The notes: generated from the letters alone by a model not told the origin. A stretch of DNA of 64,000 bases from Cohnella sp. OV330 (GCF_900112065.1 NZ_FOKE01000002.1:556513-620512), one strand, 5' to 3'. Positions 25,979 to 35,369 are shown, counted from the first letter of the stretch. Translations and numbers: made by a program.

Positions 25979-27100
25979 TTACGCCGATCGAATGTGCGTA
26001 TCGTCGAATCGGGGCGGGTTGAACCAATCGCCCGTCTTCGCCCACGTCGAGTCGAGCGGGATCCACTCGCCGCGATCGCCGAGCAGCACCTCGTTCCAGG
26101 CATGCGGACCGTAGCCGCCCTGCCCGTTGTAGCCCTGGCCGGTCACGACGCGCACGTTCAGGCCGACCGAACGCGCCATGGCCGCGTACAGCCTGGCATA
26201 GTCGATGCAGACGCCCTCGCGCGTGCGGAACGTATCCTCCGGCGACTGCTCGCGCCACTCCCCCCGCTGCTCGTAGGCTTCGGCCTTTCCGTTGTCGTAG
26301 GCCACGCGGGTGCCGACCCACTCGTACAGCGCCCTCGCCTTCGCCTCGTCGCCGTCGGCCTGCGCCGTCACTTCCTTCGCCGCGCTTACGATGTCCGTCG
26401 GCAGGTCGGCGTCGATGATGTCGTAGCGCTTCTGCCATAGCTTATCCATCTCGCCCTGCATCGACGCGGCCAACACCGGCAGCCGCTCGGTCAGCAGATC
26501 GCCGGCGGCCGGCCGGATGATCTGCGCGGCCGCTTCGCGGTAGAGCCCCGACTGCTCGATATACTGGGCAAACACGCTCTGCGGCGATAGCGCGCAGTAT
26601 GCGAACAGGACGGCGGTCACGAGGATCGCCCGTCCGCCGCCCAGCGCCGCGCCGATGAGGCCGCCGACGGTCCGGCTGACCGGCCCGCCGCCCGGTACAA
26701 GAACAAAAGGCGCGGCGCCCACGCGGATGAGCAGCGAGGAGACCGTGCCAAGCACATACCGAAGCAGCAAGTAGGCGATCAAAAACAAAACGGCGAAACG
26801 CAGCAGCGGGAGATCCCGCACGCCTGAATAAGCGGTGTAGCCAAGCTGTCTCCATGTCGAGGCGTCGGCGGCCGGCTGCGCCCATTCGCGATTTGCGAGC
26901 CAGCGCTGGACGGCGGGCGACGCCGCCGATGCGCTCCAGGCGGCAGCACCCATCGAGACGAGCGTTAGGAGCGCGCCCGACAGAAAAAGGAAAAGCTGCT
27001 TGGCGGAGCCCTTGGCGCCCCGCCTCATGCCTTGCAGGAGGGACACCGCTACGAGCGCCAGCAGCGCGATAGTCACGAAGTTCCCGTCCAGCCAGCTCAT
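25979..27100 (-). CDS. Membrane-anchored transglutaminase-like protein
   Basis: A 373-residue protein. The first ~190 residues hold four to five membrane helices with a Gly-rich segment resembling CvpA-type proteins (GGGPVSRTVGGLIGAALGGGRA); the C-terminal third is a transglutaminase-like domain with the Cys in REGVCIDYARLYAAM, His in GPHAWNEV and Asp in IPLDSTW, a complete triad. Such domains act as cysteine proteases or peptidoglycan/cell-surface crosslinkers. The start ATG overlaps the stop of the upstream gene (ATGA), so the pair is coupled. Active domain probably faces outside (inference). Confidence 0.85.
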   Translation of the reverse strand: MSWLDGNFVTIALLALVAVSLLQGMRRGAKGSAKQLFLFLSGALLTLVSMGAAAWSASAASPAVQRWLANREWAQPAADASTWRQLGYTAYSGVRDLPLLRFAVLFLIAYLLLRYVLGTVSSLLIRVGAAPFVLVPGGGPVSRTVGGLIGAALGGGRAILVTAVLFAYCALSPQSVFAQYIEQSGLYREAAAQIIRPAAGDLLTERLPVLAASMQGEMDKLWQKRYDIIDADLPTDIVSAAKEVTAQADGDEAKARALYEWVGTRVAYDNGKAEAYEQRGEWREQSPEDTFRTREGVCIDYARLYAAMARSVGLNVRVVTGQGYNGQGGYGPHAWNEVLLGDRGEWIPLDSTWAKTGDWFNPPRFDDTHIRSA

Positions 27101-27543
27101 TTCGATGCTTGGAGCGCCGTCGTCACGAAGTCGCGAACGGGCCCTTCCATTTTCCACGTGCCCAGCGATACGCTCCGGAACTTCACGTCCACCTCGCCGG
27201 AGTTCGGCGTGCCCGTCAATTCCAGATTCGGAGATTTGACGAGATAGGTGCCGTCCGGGTTCAACGTATAGGTCGCTTTTTTGGCTTCCTCGGCCATCGC
27301 CTTGGACGCCTCGTCCTTCACGGCCGACGTCGCGGTCTCCACGACCTGCCCGCCGATCTCCTTCAGATCGCTCACCGTATAGCCCCCGTAGACGACGACG
27401 CCTACGACGATCGCCGCGGCGAGCACCCACTTCAGCACGGTTTTGACCACGTTCAATATGACCAGCAGCGCGACGACCGCGATCAGGATCAATACCCAAT
27501 GATCGGTGACGAACTGCTTCCAGGCCTCGGGTTCGAAGCTCAT
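27097..27543 (-). CDS. Hypothetical single-pass/two-pass membrane protein
   Basis: A 148-residue protein with a hydrophobic stretch from about residue 17 to 55 (two helices possible), a charged Ala/Glu-rich linker, and a C-terminal ~60-residue beta-rich part (YTLNPDGTYLVKSPNLELTGTP). I do not recognise a family. ATG start with GGAGG seven bases upstream. It is translationally coupled to the transglutaminase gene through a 4-bp overlap, so the two probably work together. Confidence 0.75.
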   Translation of the reverse strand: MSFEPEAWKQFVTDHWVLILIAVVALLVILNVVKTVLKWVLAAAIVVGVVVYGGYTVSDLKEIGGQVVETATSAVKDEASKAMAEEAKKATYTLNPDGTYLVKSPNLELTGTPNSGEVDVKFRSVSLGTWKMEGPVRDFVTTALQASK

Positions 27544-27615
27544 AAGATCTCCTCCATAGCTATAAATCTGTACTCTATTATACTTTACAGATTTGCCCCG
27601 CGTAAAACCCCGGAC

Positions 27616-28018
27616 TTAGGACCGGAATTTGAAAGCTTGCTCGCCGCGCCGGCGCTGGCGGTCTTCGGTCGTGTTGATAATGTAGAGATGCGTCCACCTG
27701 CCGCCGATCCGGATCGCCAGCGGCGCGATGGCGAGCACCAGCGCGGCCGCCGCGGCCAGCCCGATCCAAATAAGCGTCGCCTACCCGTTCGGTCAGCAGC
27801 TTCTCCGGGACCGCCCAGCGCATCATCGAACCCGGCAAAAAATAGACTGCCAACCTAACAGGCACGAACAGCCATCCGAAAAGAGAGCTTCGCAGCGTAT
27901 AGGCCTGCAGGAAGGCAAGCGCGCTGACGAACAGCCCGCACAGTAAATAAGCCGCCAATAAATAAAATATGCTCCCGATTCGGCCGCCATGCGAAAAGTA
28001 CCATGCACCGCCATACAC
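27616..28018 (-). pseudogene. Frameshifted membrane protein gene
   Basis: From GTG 28018 (GAGGG six bases upstream) the frame gives a membrane protein with helices around SIFYLLAAYLLCGLFVSALAF and FGWLFVPVRLAVYFLPG. At about 27780 the frame turns into Arg-rich junk, while the +1 frame continues hydrophobic (LIWIGLAAAAALVLAIAPLA) and then IIN.TEDRQRRRGEQAFKF to a TAA at 27616. The simplest reading is a one-base insertion near ERVGD. It is either a recent pseudogene or a sequencing error. Family unknown. Confidence 0.75.
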
Positions 28019-28127
28019 TTCAAGCCCTCTTTCCCGCGAAAGGTCATATCCTCGTCCGCCTCGGCGTACAAGTAGAATTAACGTTTAAGACGCCCGTCCT
28101 GCGTCTTTGCAAATGGAGGCGAACGCA

Positions 28128-29369
28128 GTGAGGATGGCCATTTGGCTGTATTTGTTTTTGTTCGTCGCGTTCTTCGACCTGCACGCCCAGTATCCGATGC
28201 TCACGCCGTTCGCCGTGTCGCTCGGCGCCGCGCCCTCGTTCATCGGTCTGGTGATGGGGATGTACTCGCTCACGCACCTGCCGGGCAATCTGCTGGCGGG
28301 CTACGGCGTCGACCGGTACGGGAGCCGATTTTTTATCTCGGCCAGTCTCGTAGGCGCCGGCGTGCTGCTTCTGCTGCAGTCCAGGGTCACCGATCCTTTG
28401 CATCTGCTCTACGTCCGCTCGTTGAGCGGATTCGTGCTCGCCTTCTTGTCGCCGGCCTGTCTATCCCTGCTGGCGAAGCTGACGCGGGATCATATCAAGC
28501 GCGGCAAACTGATGGCGGGCAACGGACTCGTCCATACGATCGCCTCCGTCGTGTCTCCCGCCGCAGGCGCCTATCTCGCCGCCAAGGTCGGCTTCGCCCA
28601 GTCGTTCGCCTTCCTCGGTTGGGGGCTGCTCGCGACCGGCTTGCTGTCGCTATGGTTCGTGCGCGATCCGAAGCAAGACGCCGATGCGGATGTCGCTGCC
28701 GATGCGGCCGAGGCCGCGGGCGAAGCCGCGCTGGCGGAACAGACTTCGATGGGTGCGCCTGTTCCGAACGAAGAAGCTGAAGGGGACTCGGCCGCGGCCG
28801 TGCCGCGCAGGTTTCCTTGGGCCGTGTTCCTGCTGCCCGTGGCGATGGCGTTCGCGCAAGGCATCCTCTCCTTCGAGCTGCCGCTGCGGGCGATCTCGGC
28901 CGAGGACGGCGGCGTGCTGACGACGGGCATCCTGTTTTCCGTCGTGAGCCTGGGCGCGCTCGCCACGCTTAGCCTGCTGTTTTTGCAGCGATACTTGCCC
29001 TACTCCCGCTGCGTGATCGGGGTGCTGCTGCTCGCGCTCGCGTACTACGGACTCGCCTCGGACTGGCCGGTCCCCATGATGGCATTGCTGTTTATGGTGG
29101 GTATGGCCAAAGGCGTCGTCTTCCCCGCGATGACGTCGTTTCTGCTGCAGCTCAGCGGCCCTACCCGGTACGGCCGGACGTTCTCGCTCATGGCGATCGC
29201 CTCGTCGGTCGGCGCTTTTCTCGGCCCGGTGGCGGCGGGCGCCTTCCGCGGGCAGTTGTCGCCGTTCTTCCTCTCCTTCGCCATCCTCATGCTCGCGCTG
29301 CTGGCGCTGGCTCCCAAGCCCGTGTACAAGGAAGGCTGGCATCCGCAGCCGGCGGTGCCTCACGCATGA
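28128..29369 (+). CDS. MFS transporter
   Basis: A 413-residue transporter with 12 predicted helices in two halves. The cytoplasmic loop 2-3 motif reads GYGVDRYGSRFF, a variant of the major facilitator signature; the central loop (~residues 185-230) is Ala/Asp/Glu-rich. Substrate unknown; drug or metabolite efflux is typical of relatives. GTG start at 28128 has GGAGG eight bases upstream and yields MRMAIWLYLF; an upstream in-frame start at 28107 lacks an SD. Divergent from the frameshifted gene. Confidence 0.88.
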   Translation: MRMAIWLYLFLFVAFFDLHAQYPMLTPFAVSLGAAPSFIGLVMGMYSLTHLPGNLLAGYGVDRYGSRFFISASLVGAGVLLLLQSRVTDPLHLLYVRSLSGFVLAFLSPACLSLLAKLTRDHIKRGKLMAGNGLVHTIASVVSPAAGAYLAAKVGFAQSFAFLGWGLLATGLLSLWFVRDPKQDADADVAADAAEAAGEAALAEQTSMGAPVPNEEAEGDSAAAVPRRFPWAVFLLPVAMAFAQGILSFELPLRAISAEDGGVLTTGILFSVVSLGALATLSLLFLQRYLPYSRCVIGVLLLALAYYGLASDWPVPMMALLFMVGMAKGVVFPAMTSFLLQLSGPTRYGRTFSLMAIASSVGAFLGPVAAGAFRGQLSPFFLSFAILMLALLALAPKPVYKEGWHPQPAVPHA

Positions 29370-29377
29370 GGCCGAAA

Positions 29378-29417
29378 AACCAACTGCCGCATCCGAAATC
29401 GGGTGCGGCAGTTGGTT
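29378..29417 (+). terminator. Hairpin terminator of MFS gene
   Basis: AACCAACTGCCGCA pairs with TGCGGCAGTTGGTT; a broken T-rich stretch follows. Confidence 0.75.
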
Positions 29418-29439
29418 TGAATAGGGTTTTCTTTTCGTA

Positions 29440-29620
29440 TAGCGATGTACGACATCTCAATTTTGCGTGACATGGGGCGCTTCGTCCCGATAGCGATGCG
29501 ACATATCTTATTTCGCAAAAAATAGGGCGCTATCTCGCAATAGCGATGTGCCGTATCGTTATTTCGCAAAAATCGGGGCTCTATCCCGCAATAGCGATTT
29601 GCGGAATCACTATCTGCATC
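29440..29620. repeat. Intergenic tandem array D (four units, 50-51 bp)
   Basis: TAGCGAT recurs at 29440, 29491, 29541 and 29592. Each unit continues with an AT-rich stretch (ATTTCGCAAAA in the middle units) and closes GGGGC or GGGCGCTAT before CCCGCAA/CTCGCAA. GATAGCG and CGCTATC within a unit can pair over a long loop. It fills the gap between the convergent MFS and ABC transporter genes. Confidence 0.88.
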
Positions 29621-29637
29621 CGACGACGCTCGCGCCC

Positions 29638-31416
29638 TCATCCCGTCCCCCGCTCCTCTTTACCTTGCGAATGCAAATACAACTCCTCATAGTACCCGTG
29701 CTGTTCGAGCAGCTCGGCATGGCTGCCCGCTTCGACGATGCGGCCGCCGCTCATGACGAGGATACGGTTCGCCCGCATGACGGTCGAGAGCCGGTGCGCG
29801 ATGACGAGCGTCGTCCGCTCCCGCGATACGACCCGGAGCGCACGCTGGATCAAGTGCTCGGTGTAAGAGTCCAAATTCGCCGTCGCTTCGTCTAGAATGA
29901 GGATCTTCGGCTTGAACACGATGATGCGCGCGAACGAGATCATCTGCCGCTCGCCCGCGGACAGCCCGCTCCCCCGCTCCGACAGTATCGTGTCGTAGCC
30001 GTCCTTCAGCCGGCCGATCAGATCGTCCGCCCCGACGAACCGGCAGGCGCGAATGACTTCCTCGCGCGTGATCTCCTCGTCGAACATGCGGATGTTGTCG
30101 ACGATGCTGCCCGAGTACAAGTACGGCTCCTGCTGCACGAGTCCGACGAGACGATGAAGCGAAGACTGCGGAAGCGTTCGGATGTCCGTGCCGTCGATGC
30201 GGATATCGCCTTCCCATACGTCATAGAAGCGGCACAGCAGGCTGATCAGCGAGCTCTTGCCGGCGCCGGTCGTGCCGACGATGCCGATCATCTCGCCCGG
30301 CGCGATATGCAGATCCAGATCGTGCAGGACGGACACGCCCGTTTGATAGCCGAACTTAACGTGATTGAAGTCGATCCGCCCGGCGACCTCATCGCGCGCC
30401 AGCAGCTTCGTTTCCGCCGCGTCCTCGATCTCCGGCTTGACGGCGAACAAGCTCCAGATGCGGCCGACCGATACGGTGGTCGACTGCAGCGTGTTCCACT
30501 GCGACGTGATCGTGCTGATCGGTTGAAAAAACTGTCGGATGTACGTGATGAACGCATACAGGACGCCGAACTCGATCGCGCTGTCGAACGCCGCTACCCC
30601 GCCCAGCCAAGTGACGAGCGCAATGGAGAGGCTGCCCAAGATGTCGAACGACCGGTTGAACAGCACGTTGGTGCGGATTTCGCGCAGATTGGCCCGCAGG
30701 TACGTCCGGTTGTTGTCGGTGAACCGGTTCTGCTGCTCCCTCTCCTGGTGGAAGGCCTGGATCAGGTTCATCCCCGCCAGATTTTCCGCGGCGAAGGCGA
30801 TCAGGCGCGACAGCGCCGCACGGGAGATCTGATACGTCTTTCTAATATAAGTACGGAATCCGATCGCGATGAGCGCGATGACCGGTAGCAGGATCAGGCA
30901 GTACAACGTAAGCCTGACGTCGAGCTGGAACATGATCGCGATGATGATAATAAGCGTCAATCCGTCGCGCACCAGCGAGAGGAGCACCTGCGAGAAAAAC
31001 TGGTTCAGCGTCTCCGTGTCGCTCGAAACGTTGGTAATGAGACTGCCCGCCGGCATCCGGTCGAAAAAAGACATCGACTGTTTGCCGATATGCGCGAACA
31101 GGTCCTTGCGGATCCGGCCGATGATATTTTGGCCGAGATATTGGAGCAGATTGTTTTGCAAATAAGTAAAAAGGAAGCCGGACATCGCCAGTCCCAGATA
31201 GATCGCGCTGATGACGAGCAGCGTTTTGTAATCGTCGCGTCCTTTCAGGATGTTGTCGTCGATGGCGATTTTGACGAGATAGGGCTGCGCCAGATCGGCC
31301 GCGATGGCCAGCACCGTGCAGCAGAAGACAAGGAGAAACGAAAGCCTGTGAGGCCGTATATAGCCGAAAAAGGCGCGAAAAGCAGCCTTCTGATCAGCGG
31401 GCGGTCGGTTCTGCAT
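29638..31416 (-). CDS. ABC exporter half-transporter, YheH/BmrD-like subunit
   Basis: A 592-residue half-transporter: six membrane helices then an ATPase domain with Walker A GTTGAGKSS, signature LSAGERQ (degenerate against LSGGQ) and Walker B ILILDEATANLD with the catalytic Glu. It pairs with the product of the upstream gene, whose Walker B lacks that Glu, so one composite ATP site is canonical and one degenerate, as in heterodimeric multidrug exporters such as BmrCD. Start ATG 31416; the gene overlaps the upstream one by 23 bp. Substrates are probably drugs or lipids (inference). Confidence 0.93.
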   Translation of the reverse strand: MQNRPPADQKAAFRAFFGYIRPHRLSFLLVFCCTVLAIAADLAQPYLVKIAIDDNILKGRDDYKTLLVISAIYLGLAMSGFLFTYLQNNLLQYLGQNIIGRIRKDLFAHIGKQSMSFFDRMPAGSLITNVSSDTETLNQFFSQVLLSLVRDGLTLIIIIAIMFQLDVRLTLYCLILLPVIALIAIGFRTYIRKTYQISRAALSRLIAFAAENLAGMNLIQAFHQEREQQNRFTDNNRTYLRANLREIRTNVLFNRSFDILGSLSIALVTWLGGVAAFDSAIEFGVLYAFITYIRQFFQPISTITSQWNTLQSTTVSVGRIWSLFAVKPEIEDAAETKLLARDEVAGRIDFNHVKFGYQTGVSVLHDLDLHIAPGEMIGIVGTTGAGKSSLISLLCRFYDVWEGDIRIDGTDIRTLPQSSLHRLVGLVQQEPYLYSGSIVDNIRMFDEEITREEVIRACRFVGADDLIGRLKDGYDTILSERGSGLSAGERQMISFARIIVFKPKILILDEATANLDSYTEHLIQRALRVVSRERTTLVIAHRLSTVMRANRILVMSGGRIVEAGSHAELLEQHGYYEELYLHSQGKEERGTG

Positions 31417-33157
31417 CTTCGCGGCCCCCCTCCTCTTGAATAGCGTGCAAAGTCGCGTACAGGCCATCTTGCGCCAGCAGCTCCAGATGTGCGCCCCGCT
31501 GCACGATGCGTCCTTCGTCCATGACGACGATCTCGTCCGCATGCTTGAGCGCGCTGATCCGGTGCGCGATGATAATCGTGGTCTTGCCCTTGCGGGCTTT
31601 GCGGATGCCGTCGATGATCCGCTTCTCGGTCACCGCGTCGACGGCGCTGACGCTGTCGTCCATGATGAGCACCGGTGCGTCCTTGATCAGGCCGCGGGCG
31701 AGCCCGGTCCGTTGGCGCTGTCCGCCGGAGAGCGTAACGCCCCGTTCGCCCAATCTCGTATCGAAGCTCTCCGGCAGCTCGGCGATCGAGCCGTAGATCT
31801 GCGCCTGCTTGGCGGCTTTTTCAACCGTAGGCAGCTCTGTATCCCGTTTGTAAAAGGCGATGTTGTCGCGAATCGTCGTGCTGAACAGGAATCCCTCCTG
31901 GGGCACGTAGGCGATCTGGTTCCGCAGGCTCTCGAGCGTAAGATCCCGGATGTCCGCGCCGGCGAGGCGGATCGTACCGGGCGGCGGATCATATGCGCGC
32001 AGCAGCAGCTTGACGAGCGTCGTCTTGCCGCTGCCCGTCTTGCCTAGGATGCCGAGCGTCCGGCCCGGCGCGATATCGAGGCTGATATCGCGCAGCGACG
32101 GCCGCTCGGCATCGGGATAGGCGAAGCTGAGATGCCGAATACCGATCGCAGCCTGATCCAGACTGCGGTGACGAGCGCTCTCCGTTTCCCGGATATCCGG
32201 CTCTACCGCCATCAGATCGCCGATCCGCTCTAGCGAAGCGCGCGAACGCTGCATCGTGTTGATGACGTTGCCGATCGACTGCAGCGGTGCGACCATCATG
32301 CGGATGTACAAGGTGAGCTCGACGAAGTTGCCCAGCGTGATCGTATGCCGAATGGTCAGGTACCCGCCATAGGCGATCGTCACGATCATCGAGAGCGCGC
32401 CGAGAAACGGGATGATTGCCTGAAAAAGCGAAGAGACGCGCACGAGGCGAAGTTGGTTGTCGCGGATGCGATCGACCGTCTCGCCGAAGCGCCGGTTCAT
32501 CGTCGCCTCCGCCGCGAACTTCTTCGTGACGCGTATGCCGCCGAACTGTTCCTCCGCCGATTCCGTCATTTTGCCGAGCGAGTCCTGGACGTTCAGGGAA
32601 CGCTTGCGGATGACGGGACCGAACCGCGTCACGATCCACGGGATCAGCAGCAGCGGCAGTACGCAGACGAGGACGAGATACAGCGGAATGTCGCTGAGCG
32701 TCATCATGACGATCGCCGACAAAATGAGAATCGTCGCGTTGGTCGTCTGGTTGATCCCCATGGAGATCGATTCCCGGACGGCGGTCACGTCGTTCATCAC
32801 GTAACTGAGCAGCTTGCCGACGCCGTTTTTCGAATAGAAGCGCTCGCTCAGCGTCGTGAAGTGGGCGAACAGCTTTTTGCGCATGTCGAACTCGTACAAT
32901 CTGCCGAGCCGCATGACGACGTACTGGCCCGCGCCGGCCAGCACGCCGAAGGCGACGCCGACCGCCAGCAACGCCAGGCTGTAATCGACGATCGCGTCAT
33001 GGGACAGCTTTCCCTGCTGCAGCCGGTCCGTAAAGCTCCCGAGCAGGCGGGGGTAGTAGGACTGGATCGCATTGCCCGCCGCGATGAGCAGGATCGCGAA
33101 ACCGTATACATGCCACTTCGACTTGATGTAATCCCTGAGCATCCGCTTAGGCTTCAA
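31394..33157 (-). CDS. ABC exporter half-transporter, YheI/BmrC-like subunit
   Basis: A 587-residue half-transporter with six membrane helices and an ATPase domain: Walker A GKTGSGKTT, intact signature LSGGQRQR, and Walker B LIMDDSVSAVD in which Asp replaces the catalytic Glu. That substitution marks the degenerate-site subunit of heterodimeric exporters. Translation appears to start at TTG 33157; ATG 33142 is an alternative without SD. In Bacillus the yheI-yheH pair is induced by ribosome-targeting drugs through a leader; I see no clear attenuator here. Confidence 0.92.
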   Translation of the reverse strand: MKPKRMLRDYIKSKWHVYGFAILLIAAGNAIQSYYPRLLGSFTDRLQQGKLSHDAIVDYSLALLAVGVAFGVLAGAGQYVVMRLGRLYEFDMRKKLFAHFTTLSERFYSKNGVGKLLSYVMNDVTAVRESISMGINQTTNATILILSAIVMMTLSDIPLYLVLVCVLPLLLIPWIVTRFGPVIRKRSLNVQDSLGKMTESAEEQFGGIRVTKKFAAEATMNRRFGETVDRIRDNQLRLVRVSSLFQAIIPFLGALSMIVTIAYGGYLTIRHTITLGNFVELTLYIRMMVAPLQSIGNVINTMQRSRASLERIGDLMAVEPDIRETESARHRSLDQAAIGIRHLSFAYPDAERPSLRDISLDIAPGRTLGILGKTGSGKTTLVKLLLRAYDPPPGTIRLAGADIRDLTLESLRNQIAYVPQEGFLFSTTIRDNIAFYKRDTELPTVEKAAKQAQIYGSIAELPESFDTRLGERGVTLSGGQRQRTGLARGLIKDAPVLIMDDSVSAVDAVTEKRIIDGIRKARKGKTTIIIAHRISALKHADEIVVMDEGRIVQRGAHLELLAQDGLYATLHAIQEEGGREDAEPTAR

Positions 33158-33349
33158 CCTGCATCACTTCCCGGTGAGAGATGGTCCTTGCGTATAGGCC
33201 CTATTCTAAAACTTTTTGACAGCGGTCTCAAACGCGCACCCGGTCGCCTGCGCTTAGCATGCCCGATCCGTGTGGTACAATAGAACGAACAACAGACGGC
33301 GAAAGCCGGCCAGCGCCGGCTTCACGCTTTACGAGGAGGCGCCAGCGCG

Positions 33350-33709
33350 TTGGACATCGCCATCATCGTCGAAGGAAAAAACGACCGCAGCCGGCTCGCG
33401 CGCGTCCTGTCTCCGGAAGTGCCGATCCACTGCACCTTCGGCACGCTCAGCTCGAGCCGGATCGAAGCGCTGCGCAAAGCGATCGGTCGCCGGCACGTTT
33501 ACCTGTACATGGACAATGATTCGTCCGGGCGGCGCATCCGCGGCGTCCTTCGAGACGTTTTCCCGGATGCGGACCACATTTATACGCGGCGCGGCTACGC
33601 CGGCGTGGAGGGTACGCCCGAGGAATATCTGATTCAGCAGCTGGAAAAGGCGGGGCTCGAGGAATATATCCGCTACCCGGCGCCCGAGACCGATCCGTGG
33701 CGGGAATAG
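33350..33709 (+). CDS. Toprim-domain protein (YusF-like)
   Basis: A 119-residue stand-alone Toprim domain. The acidic metal-binding motifs are IIVEGKNDRS near residue 8 and MDNDSSGRR (DxDxxG) near residue 55. Small Toprim proteins of this kind may act as nucleases or in 5S rRNA-type maturation as in RNase M5 relatives; this one is shorter than M5 and closest in character to Bacillus YusF. TTG start at 33350 follows GAGGAGG by ten bases. Confidence 0.85.
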   Translation: MDIAIIVEGKNDRSRLARVLSPEVPIHCTFGTLSSSRIEALRKAIGRRHVYLYMDNDSSGRRIRGVLRDVFPDADHIYTRRGYAGVEGTPEEYLIQQLEKAGLEEYIRYPAPETDPWRE

Positions 33710-33720
33710 CGACCAAAAAC

Positions 33721-33764
33721 AAAGCACCCCTCGACGCCGCGACAGGCGCGCCTAGGGGTGCTTT
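33721..33764. terminator. Bidirectional terminator between convergent genes
   Basis: AAAGCACCCC pairs with GGGGTGCTTT; serves the Toprim gene (+) and the SCO gene (-). Confidence 0.85.
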
Positions 33765-33771
33765 ATCCATT

Positions 33772-34494
33772 TTACATCAGCTTCTTGACCGCTTCGTATA
33801 CGTCATCGGCCGTCGCCGCACTCGGCTGGCCGGACGATGCGGGCAGGATTCGATCGCGCATGCGTCCCTTCTTGTCGACGAGGACGATTAGGTTCGCGTG
33901 CGAGAAAAATCCGTCCGCGTCCTTGACCGCGAGTAAGCCGTACTTGGACGCGAGATCCGCCGTCTCGGCTTCGTCGCCGCGCAGGAACTTCCAGCCCGTA
34001 TAGTCGGCGTGGTACTTATCTCCGAACACGCGCAGCGCTTCCGGCGTATCGCGAACCGGATCGATCGTCACGGAGACGATGTCCACGTTTTTGCCGAACT
34101 CGCCGTCTGCCTTGAGCTTGTCCTGTACCTGCGAGAGCATGAACGTCGTCGGCGGGCAAACGTCCGGACAGTTGGTGAAGAAGAAGTAAACCAGGCGCAC
34201 CTTGCCGTCGAGCGAGCTCATGCTTACATCTTTGCCGTCGATATCCTGGTAAGTAAAGTCGGGCGCGGCTCCCAGAACGGGAAGCTTGTCGGCTTGCTGC
34301 TGGCGGATGAGCAGCCAGGCGATCAGCACGAGCAGCAGCGCGAAGAGCGCCAACGAAAAGCCGTACCGCACATACCAAGGCTTCGCAGGCTTGACCTGAA
34401 CGGTGCCGTCCAAATTGACGTTCAGGGGCGCCGGACCCGCGCCGGGTCGTTCTTGATTCCCGGATACGCCGGGTCCTTCGAACTCTTGAGACAT
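33772..34494 (-). CDS. SCO1/SenC-family copper chaperone
   Basis: A 240-residue protein with one membrane anchor near residues 45-65 and an extracytoplasmic thioredoxin-like domain. The copper ligands are the two Cys of NCPDVCPP (CxxxC) and the His in FSHANLIVLVD. SCO proteins deliver copper to the CuA site of cytochrome c oxidase. The N terminus carries an unusual Pro/Gly-rich cytoplasmic tail of ~40 residues. It begins five bases after the ctaB stop, giving a ctaB-SCO operon for oxidase maturation. Confidence 0.94.
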   Translation of the reverse strand: MSQEFEGPGVSGNQERPGAGPAPLNVNLDGTVQVKPAKPWYVRYGFSLALFALLLVLIAWLLIRQQQADKLPVLGAAPDFTYQDIDGKDVSMSSLDGKVRLVYFFFTNCPDVCPPTTFMLSQVQDKLKADGEFGKNVDIVSVTIDPVRDTPEALRVFGDKYHADYTGWKFLRGDEAETADLASKYGLLAVKDADGFFSHANLIVLVDKKGRMRDRILPASSGQPSAATADDVYEAVKKLM

Positions 34495-34499
34495 GTACG

Positions 34500-35369
34500 C
34501 TACACTCCGTTCGTATCGAGTATCATCACGAGAAACATAATCATCAAATAATTGACCGAGAACAGGAAGTCCATTTTCGCCCACTTCTCGGTATCCTTCG
34601 CCACAAGCCCCGAGATTGCGTGGATGAGCCATGCGCCGACGATGACGACCGACAGCACGAGATAATAAATGCCGACGTAGTCGTACGTATACATCAGGAT
34701 CGATGCGACGAGCAAGAGCAGGATGTAAGGAATCATCTGCCACTTGGTACGAAGAATGCCCTTCACGACCGGAAGTACGGGGAAGCCCGCAGCCCGATAT
34801 TCCTCTACGCGGCGGATCGTCAGCGACCAGAAGTGCGGCGGCTGCCAGAGGAACAGCAGCGCGAACAGAATCCAGGCCCCCGCGTCCACTTCGCCGGTCA
34901 CCGCGCAGTACCCGATCACGGGCGGCATCGCGCCGGAGATCCCGCCGATCGACGTGCTCCAGGTGGAGGTCCGCTTCAGCCAGATCGTGTAGACGATGCC
35001 GTAGACGAACATGCCGAGCAGTCCCAGCCAGCCGCAAAGCGGATTGACGAGCAGGAACAATATGGCGATCCCGAGCACGCCAAGCACGATCGAATAGCCC
35101 AGGACAAAGCCCGGGGCGAGCCGTCCCTGCGGGAGCGCGCGATCGCTCGTGCGGGACATCTTGGTATCGAAGTCCCGGTCCCAATAATTGTTAAAGACGC
35201 ATGCCGCAGCCATCGTCAGCGTCGTGCCGATCAGCATCCAGAGCAGCTCCAGCCAAAAATCCCAGCTCTGGATTTGCCACCTGGATGCGACCCAGAACCC
35301 GCCGAATGCCGCTATGAGGTTAAGACGGATGATGCGCGGCTTGGTCAGGGCCACAAGATCTTTGAACAC
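34500..35369 (-). CDS. ctaB: Protoheme IX farnesyltransferase (heme O synthase)
   Basis: A 289-residue UbiA-superfamily membrane enzyme attaching farnesyl to heme b to make heme O, the substrate of CtaA. The first Asp-rich motif NNYWDRDFDTKMSRT (NxxxDxxxD) and the following LPQGRLAPG are intact; nine hydrophobic segments. GTG start at 35369 with AAGGAGG six bases upstream. Operon with the SCO gene downstream; ctaA lies 25 kb away. Confidence 0.95.
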   Translation of the reverse strand: MFKDLVALTKPRIIRLNLIAAFGGFWVASRWQIQSWDFWLELLWMLIGTTLTMAAACVFNNYWDRDFDTKMSRTSDRALPQGRLAPGFVLGYSIVLGVLGIAILFLLVNPLCGWLGLLGMFVYGIVYTIWLKRTSTWSTSIGGISGAMPPVIGYCAVTGEVDAGAWILFALLFLWQPPHFWSLTIRRVEEYRAAGFPVLPVVKGILRTKWQMIPYILLLLVASILMYTYDYVGIYYLVLSVVIVGAWLIHAISGLVAKDTEKWAKMDFLFSVNYLMIMFLVMILDTNGV

